Below are positions 54,982-64,000 of a stretch of DNA of 64,000 nt, piece by piece. The DNA lies in the NCBI RefSeq assembly GCF_005925345.1, contig NZ_SSHJ01000006.1:62001-126000 (forward strand). The letters run 5' to 3'. How positions within the stretch are numbered: position 1 is the first letter of the stretch; each line of letters starts with the position of its first letter. This DNA comes from Pedobacter ureilyticus (GTDB lineage: Bacteria; Bacteroidota; Bacteroidia; Sphingobacteriales; Sphingobacteriaceae). The translations under genes and the position numbers were made by a program. Below the pieces are notes generated by a model. The model did not search any database and was not told where the DNA came from. It saw nothing but the letters and a program-made list of their open reading frames with translations.

Positions 54982-55187
54982 GGATCAGTAGGCAGTTTTC
55001 AGTTCTCGGTTTTAAAAAGTATAGCCAGCCACTAATCTTGGCAAACGCTAACTTTTCGGACTTGCGGTCTCAAAACTCTCCGACTTAATAACTTCCAAAA
55101 AACCAATCATCTAAGAGTCTAAACAAACGGTTTGCGTAAACTCTAATTTTATTTAAAAAAGCCACTCCAAAAATCAGCTCATTTTCA

Positions 55188-55195
55188 TACCTTTG
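55188..55195 (+). promoter_or_regulatory. Promoter -7 element of purH
   Basis: TACCTTTG, an exact TAnnTTTG match, 23 bases before the ATG; no clear -33. Confidence 0.5.
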
Positions 55196-55218
55196 CGGCT
55201 CAAAGCAAACCCCTCAAA

Positions 55219-56745
55219 ATGAGCCAGTCAGTAAAGATCAAAAACGCCTTAATTTCAGTTTATTATAAAGATGGTTTAGTACCATTAGTAGAGTACCTTG
55301 GCAAACAGGGTGTAACCTTATTTTCTACCGGTGGAACCGAGCAGTTTATCAAAGACTTAAACGTACCAGTTACTGCGGTAGAAGATTTAACGAGCTACCC
55401 TTCTATTTTAGGTGGGCGAGTTAAAACCTTACATCCTAAAGTTTTTGGAGGCATCTTAAACCGTAGAAATTTAGCTGGCGATCAAGAGCAAATTGCTCAA
55501 TATGAAATTCCTGAAATTGATTTGGTCATCGTGGATTTATATCCCTTTGAAGAAACCGTTAAGGGTGGTGGAACCGACGAAGAGATTATCGAGAAAATCG
55601 ACATCGGTGGTATCTCATTAATTAGAGCTGCTGCTAAAAACTTCAACGATGTAGTAATTATTGCTTCGAAAGATGATTACTCCACACTATTAAATCAATT
55701 ACAAGAGCAAGATGGTGCTACTACTTTAGCACAACGCAAGGCTTTCGCTAAAAAAGCTTTCCATACTTCTTCCCACTATGATACGGCTATCTTCAACTAT
55801 TTTAACAACGAAGAACCGTTAAACGTATTCAAAGAAAGCATTGCTACTGCGCAAACTTTACGTTACGGAGAAAACCCTCACCAAAAAGGAACTTTCTACG
55901 GAAACCTAGATGAGATGTTCACTAAATTGAACGGAAAAGAATTAAGCTACAACAACTTGGTTGACGTAGATGCTGCCGTGAGTTTAATCGACGAATTCGA
56001 AGAACCTACTTTTGCGATCTTGAAACACACGAATGCTTGTGGCGTAGCTTCTAGAAGCACCGTTAAACAAGCTTGGATAGATGCTTTGGCTTGTGATCCA
56101 GTTTCTGCATTTGGTGGTGTTTTAATTACCAATAGAGAAGTTGATTTAGCAACTGCTGAAGAAATTAACAATTTGTTTTTTGAGGTTTTAATTGCTCCTA
56201 GCTATGAACAAGCGGCTGTAGATTTGTTCAAAACAAAGAAAAACCGCGTTATCTTAAAACGCAATTACGTTGAATTGAACAAAAAACAATTCAAAACTTT
56301 ATTGAACGGCGTAATTGAGCAGGATAAAGATTTAATTATCGAAGGTCCTGAGCAAATGACAGCCGTTACCGAAAAAGTACCGACCGCACAAGAGTTGAAA
56401 GACTTGCACTTCGCCAATAAAATTGTAAAACACACCAAATCTAATACTATTGTATTGGTTAAGGATGATGTTTTAATTGCAAGCGGTGTGGGTCAAACTT
56501 CTAGGGTTGATGCCTTGAGGCAAGCGATTGAAAAAGCAGCTTCTTTTGGATTCAGCGTACAAGGCGCTGCCATGGCTTCTGATGCTTTCTTTCCTTTCCC
56601 TGATTGTGTGGAGATTGCTGCTGATGCTGGCATTACTTCAGTATTACAACCAGGTGGCTCTATTAAAGATGCTGATTCTGTAGCCAAAGCAAATGAAAAA
56701 GGTATCGCCATGGTAACTACTGGCGTGAGACATTTTAAGCACTAG
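55219..56745 (+). CDS. purH: Bifunctional AICAR transformylase / IMP cyclohydrolase
   Basis: 508 residues. The N-terminal MGS-like IMP cyclohydrolase domain (NALISVYYKDGLVPLVEYLGKQGVTLFSTGGTEQFIK, GGRVKTLHPKVFGGIL) is followed by the AICAR transformylase domain (LRYGENPHQKGTFYG, ILKHTNACGVA, GVGQTSRVDALRQAI, SDAFFPFPD). Carries out the last two steps of IMP synthesis. Complete. Its stop codon abuts a palindromic G/C-rich repeat that separates it from mreB. Confidence 0.97.
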   Translation: MSQSVKIKNALISVYYKDGLVPLVEYLGKQGVTLFSTGGTEQFIKDLNVPVTAVEDLTSYPSILGGRVKTLHPKVFGGILNRRNLAGDQEQIAQYEIPEIDLVIVDLYPFEETVKGGGTDEEIIEKIDIGGISLIRAAAKNFNDVVIIASKDDYSTLLNQLQEQDGATTLAQRKAFAKKAFHTSSHYDTAIFNYFNNEEPLNVFKESIATAQTLRYGENPHQKGTFYGNLDEMFTKLNGKELSYNNLVDVDAAVSLIDEFEEPTFAILKHTNACGVASRSTVKQAWIDALACDPVSAFGGVLITNREVDLATAEEINNLFFEVLIAPSYEQAAVDLFKTKKNRVILKRNYVELNKKQFKTLLNGVIEQDKDLIIEGPEQMTAVTEKVPTAQELKDLHFANKIVKHTKSNTIVLVKDDVLIASGVGQTSRVDALRQAIEKAASFGFSVQGAAMASDAFFPFPDCVEIAADAGITSVLQPGGSIKDADSVAKANEKGIAMVTTGVRHFKH

Positions 56746-56850
56746 GCCCCTCTCTGCCTATCGGCATCTCTCCCCAAAAGGGAGAGAGTAGCGAGATGCT
56801 TAGCCTGCATTTCACGTCCCTCCCCTTTGGGGAGGTTAGGTGGGGCTAGA
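56743..56850. repeat. G/C-rich palindromic (MITE-like) repeat, copy 2
   Basis: Starts at the purH stop codon (TAGGCCCCTC), contains two CTCCCCAAAAGGGAG / CTCCCCTTTGGGGAG palindromes, and ends GGTGGGGCTAG. Same ends and core as the copy at 31925-32020. Confidence 0.7.
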
Positions 56851-56962
56851 TATATTGGTTTTGATTTTCAAACAGAAAAAAGAAACTTAATATAATATTT
56901 TGTCTAATTTTACATTTAGATAGTATACATTTTGTTAATACATACAATAACATACCTCTTAC

Positions 56963-57985
56963 ATGGGATTATTTAACTGGTTTACGCAGGAAGTTGCCAT
57001 TGACCTTGGTACTGCGAATACCCTCATTATACATAACGATAAAGTAGTGGTTGATGAGCCTTCTATTGTGGCTTTCGACAGACAAACAAATAAAATTATT
57101 GCCATTGGCCGCCAAGCGATGCAAATGGAGGGCAAAACCCACGATAACATTAGAACTGTTAGACCTTTGAAAGATGGAGTAATTGCAGATTTTAACGCTG
57201 CTGAAGCCATGATCAAAGGCATGATCCGTATGTTAAATGGTGGTAAAGGATGGATGTTCCCTTCGTTGAGAATGGTAATCTGTATTCCTTCTGGTATTAC
57301 CGAGGTAGAAAAACGTGCGGTTAGAGATAGTGCCGAAATTGCCGGTGCAAAAGAAGTTTACTTGATACACGAGCCCATGGCCGCTGCTGTAGGTATTGGC
57401 ATTGATGTAGAAGAACCCATGGGTAACATGATTATTGATATTGGCGGTGGTACTACCGAAATTGCGGTAATTGCACTTTCGGGTATCGTTTGCGATCAAT
57501 CTATCCGCGTTGCTGGAGACAACTTTGACTCGGACATTGTGAACTACATCCGTCGCCAGCACAACATCATGATTGGTGACCGTACTGCGGAGAAAATCAA
57601 AATTGAAGTTGGTGCGGCATTACCAGAACTGAGCGATCCACCTGCTGATTTTGCAGTTCAAGGTAGAGATTTAATGACTGGTGTACCTAAGCAAATCACT
57701 GTTTCGTACACTGAAATTGCACACTGTTTAGATAAATCGATCTCTAAAATTGAGGAGGCGATTTTGAAGGCCTTGGAGATTACTCCGCCAGAACTTTCTG
57801 CTGATATTTACCAAACTGGTATTTACCTAACTGGTGGTGGTGCTTTGTTAAGAGGTTTAGACAAACGTGTGGCCGCAAAAACTAAATTGCCTGTTCATGT
57901 GGCCGAAGATCCTTTACGTGCAGTAGTACGCGGAACAGGTATCGCCTTGAAAAACATTGGAAATTATAAATTCTTAATGCAATAA
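56963..57985 (+). CDS. mreB: Rod shape-determining protein MreB
   Basis: 340 residues, actin fold: phosphate-1 loop AIDLGTANTLI (11-21), phosphate-2 IIDIGGGTTEIAVIALSG and adenosine motif TGGGALLRGLD. Membrane-associated filaments guide cell-wall synthesis. First gene of the mreBCD-mrdA-rodA operon; a 75-base gap to mreC contains a word-type hairpin. Purine genes lie upstream. Confidence 0.97.
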   Translation: MGLFNWFTQEVAIDLGTANTLIIHNDKVVVDEPSIVAFDRQTNKIIAIGRQAMQMEGKTHDNIRTVRPLKDGVIADFNAAEAMIKGMIRMLNGGKGWMFPSLRMVICIPSGITEVEKRAVRDSAEIAGAKEVYLIHEPMAAAVGIGIDVEEPMGNMIIDIGGGTTEIAVIALSGIVCDQSIRVAGDNFDSDIVNYIRRQHNIMIGDRTAEKIKIEVGAALPELSDPPADFAVQGRDLMTGVPKQITVSYTEIAHCLDKSISKIEEAILKALEITPPELSADIYQTGIYLTGGGALLRGLDKRVAAKTKLPVHVAEDPLRAVVRGTGIALKNIGNYKFLMQ

Positions 57986-57988
57986 ATC

Positions 57989-58056
57989 GAGTTATACGTT
58001 TTGAGTTATAAGTTTTAAGTCTTGTAACTTACAACGTATTACTTATAACCTAACAC
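57989..58056. repeat. Word-type long hairpin between mreB and mreC
   Basis: Left GAGTTATACGTTTTGAGTTA... pairs with right ACTTACAACGTATTACTTAT... at about 23 of 32 positions. Confidence 0.6.
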
Positions 58057-58060
58057 TTAA

Positions 58061-58900
58061 ATGCGTAACCTTTGGATTTTTCTTAGTAGATACAACGCAT
58101 TTTTCTTTTTTATCATCTTTTTTACCGTTGGCATTATTTTAACAATTAGAAATAATATGTACCAACGCAGCGTTACTTTTGGCTCTACTAACGAATTAGT
58201 AGGTACAGCCTACAAACGGTTAAACGTTATTAAACGTTACCTAAACTTGGTACAAGTAAATGATAGCTTAGCGGCCGAAAATGCAGCCTTAAAAACACAA
58301 CTGCTAGCTATAAATGGTATCGATAGCACTCAAGTTACAAAAGTAAAAGACACCACTAACCACCAACAATATACTTTAATTGCAGCTAAGGTATTCAAAA
58401 ACTCGGTTACCTTAACCAACAACATGATGACCATTAACAAAGGCGGCAAAGATGGCATTGTGAAAGACATGGCAGTAATTTCGCCTATTAAAGGTGTAGT
58501 TGGATTTGTAGAAAGCGTGTCAGAAAACTTTGCAACCGTGCGCCCACTACTCAATCAGAAAACTTTTATTAGCGTAGTTTTAAAAAAGGACAACGCCTTT
58601 GGCAGTTTGGTATGGGGCGATGATAATTTTGATTATCGCAAAGCCTACGTAAAGGAAATTCCTAACCATTACAAAGTTAAAATTGGCGATACCATTATCA
58701 CTTCTGGCTCGGGAGGTTTTCCTAGAGGGATAGAGGTAGGTAGAGTAAGCAATACCAGTGTAAGTACCGGCGATAGCTTTATGACTTTGGAAGTTACACT
58801 GTTTAACAATTTTAGTACGTTACACTTTGTATATGTAGTTAAAGATAAATTTGCAGAAGAAGTAAAATCTTTACAACCGGAAGTTAAAAATGAACAGTAG
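58061..58900 (+). CDS. mreC: Rod shape-determining protein MreC
   Basis: 279 residues. One N-terminal membrane segment (FFFFIIFFTVGIILTI), a coiled coil (RLNVIKRYLNLVQVNDSLAAENAALKTQLLAI) and the periplasmic beta domain (AAKVFKNSVTLTNNMMTINKGGKDGIVKDMAVISPIKGVVGFVESVS, SGSGGFPRGIEVGRVSN). Links MreB to the wall synthases PBP2 and RodA. Overlaps mreD by 11 bases. Confidence 0.95.
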   Translation: MRNLWIFLSRYNAFFFFIIFFTVGIILTIRNNMYQRSVTFGSTNELVGTAYKRLNVIKRYLNLVQVNDSLAAENAALKTQLLAINGIDSTQVTKVKDTTNHQQYTLIAAKVFKNSVTLTNNMMTINKGGKDGIVKDMAVISPIKGVVGFVESVSENFATVRPLLNQKTFISVVLKKDNAFGSLVWGDDNFDYRKAYVKEIPNHYKVKIGDTIITSGSGGFPRGIEVGRVSNTSVSTGDSFMTLEVTLFNNFSTLHFVYVVKDKFAEEVKSLQPEVKNEQ

Positions 58901-59405
58901 AGCTATATTGATAAATATTTTCAGGTGGATTGCACTTTTGTTTATACAGATTTTTCTGTTGCGCAACATGGCATTTTACAATCTCTCTACACCTTTCATA
59001 TATGTATTGTTTATTTTAGTACTGCCTTTTCATATCCCCAATCTTTTACTTTACGTAATTGCATTTATTACAGGTTTAACCTTAGATACTTTTTATGATA
59101 CTTTAGGCGTACACACCAGTGCCTGTATTGCCTTAGCTTTTGTAAGAATTCTTTTCATCTCAGTAAGTTTAAACAGAGAGGCTATAGACGAACCAGAGCC
59201 TTCTTTGGGAAATATGGGCTTTAGGTGGTTTTCTTTATATGCGGTATTGTGTATTTTTGTTCATCATGTAGTATTGTTTTTCCTAGAAGCTTTTAAATTT
59301 ACATCGCTAACTTATACCTTAGGAAGAACTTTATTAAGCGTAGTATTTACACTGTTTACTGTGTTATTGGTAGAGTTTATCTTCCATAATAGAAAATCGG
59401 CTTAA
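58890..59405 (+). CDS. mreD: Rod shape-determining protein MreD
   Basis: 171 residues, five or six membrane segments (ALLFIQIFLLRNMAFYNLSTPFIYVLFILVLPFHIPNLLLYVIAFITGLTLDTFYDTLGVHT), the usual MreD pattern including LDTFYDTLGVH. Stop and the next ATG overlap (TAATG), so it is translationally coupled to mrdA. Confidence 0.9.
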   Translation: MNSRAILINIFRWIALLFIQIFLLRNMAFYNLSTPFIYVLFILVLPFHIPNLLLYVIAFITGLTLDTFYDTLGVHTSACIALAFVRILFISVSLNREAIDEPEPSLGNMGFRWFSLYAVLCIFVHHVVLFFLEAFKFTSLTYTLGRTLLSVVFTLFTVLLVEFIFHNRKSA

Positions 59406-61387
59406 TGGACCAACTGTTTAATAGAAAATATATTATACAAGGCTTATTCGTTTTACTTGCGCTAACTTTGTTGGGCAGGCTTTTCTATATACAGGTTGCC
59501 AGCGACAAATATTTTCTAGATGCCAATAACAATGCACTCCGTAAAAAGTTCATTTATCCTGCCCGTGGTGTAATTACCGATCGTAATGGCAAGGTATTGG
59601 CGCAAAACCAACCTACCTACGATTTAATGGTTACACCTAACGAAGTAAAACCTTTCGATACGCTTTCGTTATGCAACATCATTGGGATTACGATGGAGGA
59701 TTTCCGCAAGAAATTTCATAAAGCTGTAGTGCAATCAAGATATCAAGCCTCTATTTTTCAGAAACTACTTTCGATACAAACCTACGCCACATTACAAGAG
59801 CGTATGGCAAACTACAATGGATTTGAAGTGCAAAAAAGAACCATTCGCTATTATCCAGATAGCATAGGCGGACAGCTTTTGGGCTACATCAAAGAAGTAA
59901 ACCAAACTGAAATAGAAAGACATGCCGGTTATTACAAGCCTGGTGATTATATTGGTAAATCGGGGCTAGAAAAACAGTACGAAGTAGAACTGAGAGGTAC
60001 CAAAGGTGTAAAAAATATGCTTTACAATGCCTATAATGTGGTACAGGGAAGTTATGCAGATGGCAAATTCGATTCGCTAGCTATTGCCGGCGAACAGCTT
60101 ACAACTACCGTAGATGTTGAATTACAAAAGCTGGGCGAACAACTTTTGGCCAATAAGGTGGGGAGTATTGTAGCCATTGAACCGAACACAGGCGAAATAT
60201 TAGCTTTTGTGAGCAGTCCAGGTTACGATCCTAATATGATGGTGGGTCGCGAAACGGGAAACAACTACATGAAAATTTTCTCGAATCCCTACCGTCCGTT
60301 TTTTATCCGCCCTATCAAAGGTCGATACTCTCCTGGTTCGGCATTTAAACCTGTAGACGCTTTAATAGCTCTACAAGATGGCGTGGTAAATGAGTCTACA
60401 ACTGTATTTTGTCCTGGCTACTACATTGCAGGAAATAGAAGATTTAAATGTGATCATGCTAGCGGAGATGGTAGTGTAGCTGTACGAAAAAGTATTGCCA
60501 GATCTTGCAATGTTTACTTCTATGATATTTTCGCTAGGATGATGCTGAAAAAAGGTCGTAAGAACCAACATAAAGCCTACGAGGAATGGCAGGAAAAGGT
60601 AAGAAAATTTGGCATAGGAGACACTTTAGGTATAGATTTTCCAGGGGAAAGCGCCTACAAGTTATTTAGGGCAGAAGATTACACAAAACGTTACAGTAAA
60701 TATTGGGGCTACACTACTGTACTGTCAGTTGCTATTGGTCAGGGAGAGATTACCACAACCCCTTTGCAAATGGCCAACATTATGGCCATTATTGCTAACA
60801 AAGGATATTATATTACACCACATCTAGTAAAGGGAATTGGAAACGATAGACATATTGATGCAAAATACAAAGAGAAACACTATGTTGGGGTTGATGCAAA
60901 ACACTTTGGTCCAGTAATAGATGGAATGCAAGACGCCGTAAACAGTCCAATTGGAACGGCAAAAGAATCTATGATACCTAACATTTTAATGTGTGGTAAA
61001 ACCGGAACCGTACAAAATACACATGGTAAAAACCACTCCGTTTTTATCGGCTTCGCTCCTCGCGACAATCCTAAGATTGCCATTGCAGTAATTGTAGAGA
61101 ACGGTGGTTATGGCGGGGCTTATGCCGCACCAATGGCCAGTTTCATTACAGAAAAGTACTTAACCGACAGTTTGAAGGGCAGGAGAATTAACGGCGCTAC
61201 AATAGAACAATACAAGTCGGACAATTTACTTCCTGTTTTAAAAGACAAAGTACCTAAACAAAAACCCAGGGCAGACACCAGTAAAGTAGATACTACTAAA
61301 AAAACAAATCCCTTAAAAAGCACCGTAGCCACTAATCAATTTAACAAAACAGCCGTAGTACCAAAAAATAATGCAACAACAGAATAA
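59405..61387 (+). CDS. mrdA: Penicillin-binding protein 2 (elongasome transpeptidase)
   Basis: 660 residues. N-terminal membrane anchor, dimerisation domain (PARGVITDRNGKVLAQNQPTYDLMV), then the transpeptidase domain with the active serine in GSAFKP (S312, K315), SCN (S367) and KTG (K532). A low-complexity Lys/Thr tail follows (KPRADTSKVDTTKKTNPL). Crosslinks peptidoglycan during elongation with RodA, whose gene overlaps its 3' end by 17 bases. Confidence 0.96.
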   Translation: MDQLFNRKYIIQGLFVLLALTLLGRLFYIQVASDKYFLDANNNALRKKFIYPARGVITDRNGKVLAQNQPTYDLMVTPNEVKPFDTLSLCNIIGITMEDFRKKFHKAVVQSRYQASIFQKLLSIQTYATLQERMANYNGFEVQKRTIRYYPDSIGGQLLGYIKEVNQTEIERHAGYYKPGDYIGKSGLEKQYEVELRGTKGVKNMLYNAYNVVQGSYADGKFDSLAIAGEQLTTTVDVELQKLGEQLLANKVGSIVAIEPNTGEILAFVSSPGYDPNMMVGRETGNNYMKIFSNPYRPFFIRPIKGRYSPGSAFKPVDALIALQDGVVNESTTVFCPGYYIAGNRRFKCDHASGDGSVAVRKSIARSCNVYFYDIFARMMLKKGRKNQHKAYEEWQEKVRKFGIGDTLGIDFPGESAYKLFRAEDYTKRYSKYWGYTTVLSVAIGQGEITTTPLQMANIMAIIANKGYYITPHLVKGIGNDRHIDAKYKEKHYVGVDAKHFGPVIDGMQDAVNSPIGTAKESMIPNILMCGKTGTVQNTHGKNHSVFIGFAPRDNPKIAIAVIVENGGYGGAYAAPMASFITEKYLTDSLKGRRINGATIEQYKSDNLLPVLKDKVPKQKPRADTSKVDTTKKTNPLKSTVATNQFNKTAVVPKNNATTE

Positions 61388-62633
61388 TAGATTTTTCTTT
61401 AATGTTGATTGGATCACCATATTAATTTATATGGCATTATGCGCTGTTGGTTTCATCAATATTTTTTCTGTACAATACGATCCAGATAAATCGGCAGCCT
61501 TTAGTTTTGCAGCCGAATATGGAAAGCAGCTGATTTTCGTAATATCTGGTTTGATCTTAGGCCTTTCTATATTATTGTTAGAATCTAAGTTTTTTAGCGT
61601 ATTTGCACCTATTGTTTATGGCATAACCATTATTTTATTACTAACAGTATTGGTTGTTGGGCGAAATGTGGGGGGTAACCAAGCCTGGATTCCCATTGGC
61701 TCTTTCCGTTTGCAACCTTCTGAATTTGCTAAATTTGGCACAGCCTTATTATTAGCCAGATACATTAGCTCTTTTAACCCAAAGTTAAATACCTTTAAGC
61801 CCATTTTGGTTTGCTTAGCCATCATTACGCTGCCAATGGCCCTAATCATGCTTCAACCAGATGCTGGTTCTATGCTGGTGTTCTTATCTTTTATGTTTCC
61901 GTTATATAGAGAAGGTTTGCCTGGAAATTTGCTGATTATCTTTTGGGGTGCGGTACTCTTGTTTATCCTTAATTTATTTGTTGCACCTACTATACTTATC
62001 ATATCTATTTTAATTATTGGGGGATTGTTTGCCTACAATGCTAGAAAGAGAATGCAAAAAATAATTAATGTAGGTATTATTACATTGATTGCCATTTGCT
62101 ATTTATTTGTGGCTAAATATTTATTTGAAAATGTACTAAAGCCCCACCAACGTACAAGGATAGAGCTAATTTTAGGTTTAACGAGCGACAATAGAGGTGC
62201 TGGCTACAACGTAATACAATCAAAAATTGCCATAGGTGCCGGACAGCTAACAGGCAGAGGTTATTTGGAAGGTACCCAAACTAAATTTGGTTATGTACCA
62301 GCACAAAGCACCGATTTTATTTTCTCTACCATTGGTGAAGAATGGGGTTTTATTGGCTGTTTTGTTGTAATCGGTTTGTACGTTTTTCTGCTACTGCGGA
62401 TTATTAATATGGCAGAACGACAGCGATCCGTATTTTCTAGGGTTTACGGTTACAGCATAGCCTGTATCCTATTTTTCCACGTTTTTATTAATATCGGGAT
62501 GACAATTGGAATTATGCCTGTAATTGGCATTCCATTACCGTTTATAAGCTACGGGGGTTCTTCCTTATGGAGTTTTACGATACTACTATTTATTTTCCTG
62601 AAGTTGGATTCTAACCGGATGGGATTTATTTAA
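61371..62633 (+). CDS. rodA: Peptidoglycan glycosyltransferase RodA (SEDS family)
   Basis: 420 residues, ten membrane segments. SEDS motifs: WIPIGSFRLQPSEFAKFG, LMLQPDAGSMLVFLSFMF, the long periplasmic loop with RGAGYNVIQSKIAIGAGQLTGRGYLEGTQTKFGYVPAQSTDFIFSTIGEEWGFIG, and GIPLPFISYGGSSLWS at the end. Polymerises glycan strands with PBP2. Last gene of the operon; the following 78 bases hold a word-type hairpin before the convergent neighbour. Confidence 0.96.
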   Translation: MQQQNNRFFFNVDWITILIYMALCAVGFINIFSVQYDPDKSAAFSFAAEYGKQLIFVISGLILGLSILLLESKFFSVFAPIVYGITIILLLTVLVVGRNVGGNQAWIPIGSFRLQPSEFAKFGTALLLARYISSFNPKLNTFKPILVCLAIITLPMALIMLQPDAGSMLVFLSFMFPLYREGLPGNLLIIFWGAVLLFILNLFVAPTILIISILIIGGLFAYNARKRMQKIINVGIITLIAICYLFVAKYLFENVLKPHQRTRIELILGLTSDNRGAGYNVIQSKIAIGAGQLTGRGYLEGTQTKFGYVPAQSTDFIFSTIGEEWGFIGCFVVIGLYVFLLLRIINMAERQRSVFSRVYGYSIACILFFHVFINIGMTIGIMPVIGIPLPFISYGGSSLWSFTILLFIFLKLDSNRMGFI

Positions 62634-62705
62634 AGTTTTAAGTAATAGGTTTTACGTAGTAGACGATTTCTTAAAACTTATCACGTAACACTTAAAACCT
62701 ATAAC
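62634..62705. repeat. Word-type hairpin between rodA and the convergent gene
   Basis: AATAGGTTTTA pairs with TAAAACCTATA; the arms repeat AAGTTTTAAGTAATAGG-like words. Could also end both transcripts. Confidence 0.5.
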
Positions 62706-62711
62706 TCTTAA

Positions 62712-63812
62712 TTAGTCTCTAAACCTCTTATTCAATAGCAAATAAAACTTATCCACGGTTGCTTGTTTATCAGCCCAGTTATTTTTTATGGCATAGTTCT
62801 TTTGAAAGAAATTATCAGCAGCATCAAAATTTGGCATTTTGTTCGCAATATCAATCGCTTCAGCATAGGCCAAATTGTAGCCGTTAAACAAATCCTTAAT
62901 GTAAAGTAACTTATCATTAAGATTAATGGCAGCTTTCAAATCTGAAATCACAGCGCCAGAAGTTTCGTTTAACCTAGAACTGGTATTTTTACCTGCTAAC
63001 AAATCGTTTAATGTGGGCTGATAAGCGGAAGCTTCTACCTCCACCTTAGTAGTTTCAACCACTATTTTTTTTACCTCTACTGCAGGAGCAGGCTTTTCTT
63101 CAATTACCGGTTCAACTTTAGCAATAGGAGCTGCTAATTCCTCTGGTTCCTTTTCTTGGTGCACCAAAAAAGGCTCAGGGCCAACTTCATCTTCTTCTAA
63201 TACTTCAGGATCTCGAATCAAGTTTTCCTTTACTTTCTTCTTTTGCGCTAAGATGAGCTCTTCCTCTTTACTCAAAGGTCTATCAAATAATTGTTCAGTG
63301 GTTTTCTCTTCAAAGTCAAATTTATCATCTTCATTAAAATCGTCTTTATTGAGGATAAATTCAAAACTTTGAGTGGGTTCAGAATCTAATCTAAAAATCT
63401 CCCTCTCTACCTCTTTAACCTCCGGCAACTCAAAATCGAAAATAGTTTCCGTTACTTCCTCTTCTTTGCGTTCTGGTACCGAAGCAGGAGCTTCAATTTC
63501 TTGTTCGTCTGCTAAGCCAGCAAAAGTAATGGCTTCTACTTGTTGTATATCTTTAAGTTCGTCACTTATTTCTTCGTCAACAATAGGTTCACTTATAGTT
63601 TGGTTAACTATTCTGGGTACAGCAGAAACTTGTAAAGGCAAATTTAATTTTCTAATAATCTGAATGTGATCGGTTAAGAAATTGGCATTTGCCAAAAACA
63701 GTTCCAATTCTAACTCGGTTAATTGCTCGGGGTTTTGAGACAAAAATTGGTACTGTTCGTTTAGTTCGTTAAGTATGTTTCCTAATTTCTTGAAAAGAGC
63801 TTCTTGCTTCAT
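62712..63812 (-). CDS. Uncharacterised acidic Bacteroidota protein
   Basis: 366 residues. A helical N-terminal region (LFKKLGNILNELNEQYQFLSQNPEQLTELELELFLANANFLTDHIQIIRKL), a long Glu/Pro-rich, probably disordered middle (~75-270), and a compact C-terminal domain (ISDLKAAINLNDKLLYIKDLFNGYNLAYAEAIDIANKMPNFDAADNFFQKNYAIKNNWADKQATVDKFYLLLNKRF) that I have seen in other hypothetical proteins of this phylum. No signal peptide or membrane segment; cytosolic. Convergent with rodA. Function unknown. Confidence 0.75.
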   Translation of the reverse strand: MKQEALFKKLGNILNELNEQYQFLSQNPEQLTELELELFLANANFLTDHIQIIRKLNLPLQVSAVPRIVNQTISEPIVDEEISDELKDIQQVEAITFAGLADEQEIEAPASVPERKEEEVTETIFDFELPEVKEVEREIFRLDSEPTQSFEFILNKDDFNEDDKFDFEEKTTEQLFDRPLSKEEELILAQKKKVKENLIRDPEVLEEDEVGPEPFLVHQEKEPEELAAPIAKVEPVIEEKPAPAVEVKKIVVETTKVEVEASAYQPTLNDLLAGKNTSSRLNETSGAVISDLKAAINLNDKLLYIKDLFNGYNLAYAEAIDIANKMPNFDAADNFFQKNYAIKNNWADKQATVDKFYLLLNKRFRD

Positions 63813-64000
63813 CTGCTGTGTTATTTTTAGTTGATCTACTGAGGCAAAGCCTAAAAACGGTTTAACAATTATTAAACGATATTGTTGTAACGAAAGTTTT
63901 GGCTTTTTATGTTAGTAAAAACAATCAAAAATACTATAAAAATCTTTTAGTATTTATTTTAGATGAATATATCTCGGTGTGATTGAGGGCAGAACGGCAA
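63813..64000. other. Upstream region at the right window edge
   Basis: No gene. A TATTTTTG -7-like box on the minus strand (63933-63926) lies ~114 bases before the acidic-protein gene; other features may continue past the edge. Confidence 0.35.

Overview
The window is a chromosomal segment of a Bacteroidota bacterium, most likely family Sphingobacteriaceae (Pedobacter-like; this placement is inferred from protein flavour, not from a search). Supporting signs are low GC with AT-rich gaps, starts mostly lacking Shine-Dalgarno sequences, many matches to the Bacteroidota -7 promoter element TAnnTTTG, an ECF sigma / FecR / SusC / SusD locus, a fused ornithine/glycine-lipid acyltransferase, and lipoproteins with the ACKK lipobox. 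There is no prophage, transposase, CRISPR array or rRNA operon.

Layout. 1-6.5 kb: the end of an APC amino-acid permease, a PLP trans-sulfuration-type enzyme, an SDR oxidoreductase plus AraC regulator bracketed by an inverted repeat, and a RhlE-type DEAD-box helicase. 6.6-10.1 kb (minus): sterol desaturase-like and acyl-CoA desaturase-like membrane proteins, a cupin, a Pr6Pr membrane protein and a DUF3467 protein. 10.2-23.6 kb (minus): the core gene-expression block, in transcription order tRNA-Thr(UGU), Tyr, Gly, Thr(GGU), tuf, tRNA-Trp, secE, nusG, rplK, rplA, rplJ, rplL, rpoB, rpoC. 23.8-30 kb (minus): hpf, a Xer recombinase, rpsU, a lipoprotein, an acyl-CoA dehydrogenase, apt and a helix-hairpin-helix protein. 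30.2-38.4 kb: OlsF-like acyltransferase, a transglutaminase-like secreted protein, then a TonB-dependent receptor with a beta-rich lipoprotein and a DUF962 protein. 38.7-44.6 kb (minus): rny, zapA, a small coiled-coil protein, pheT, a secreted EEP-family protein. 44.9-52 kb: sigma/anti-sigma/SusC/SusD nutrient-uptake locus. 52-54.2 kb (minus): radC, a TlpA-like protein, rpsT. 54.4-62.6 kb: purN, purH and the rod-shape operon mreB-mreC-mreD-mrdA-rodA. 62.7-63.8 kb: an uncharacterised acidic protein.

The most interesting signals are outside the coding regions: (i) an orphan minus-strand terminator plus a minus-strand promoter at the 5' end of susC, predicting a ~90-nt cis-antisense sRNA like the DonS class of Bacteroides; (ii) 11-bp-phased GTTAR direct repeats (Pho-box-like geometry) directly upstream of a TonB receptor promoter; (iii) a strong Shine-Dalgarno on rpsU in a genome that otherwise lacks them; (iv) several families of intergenic hairpins and palindromes, including degenerate GAGTTATGAGTT word hairpins, G/C-rich palindromes abutting stop codons, and an 18-bp palindrome inside pheT; (v) a duplicated rny start region creating an overlapping upstream ORF; (vi) promoters placed so close to start codons that leaderless mRNAs are predicted.
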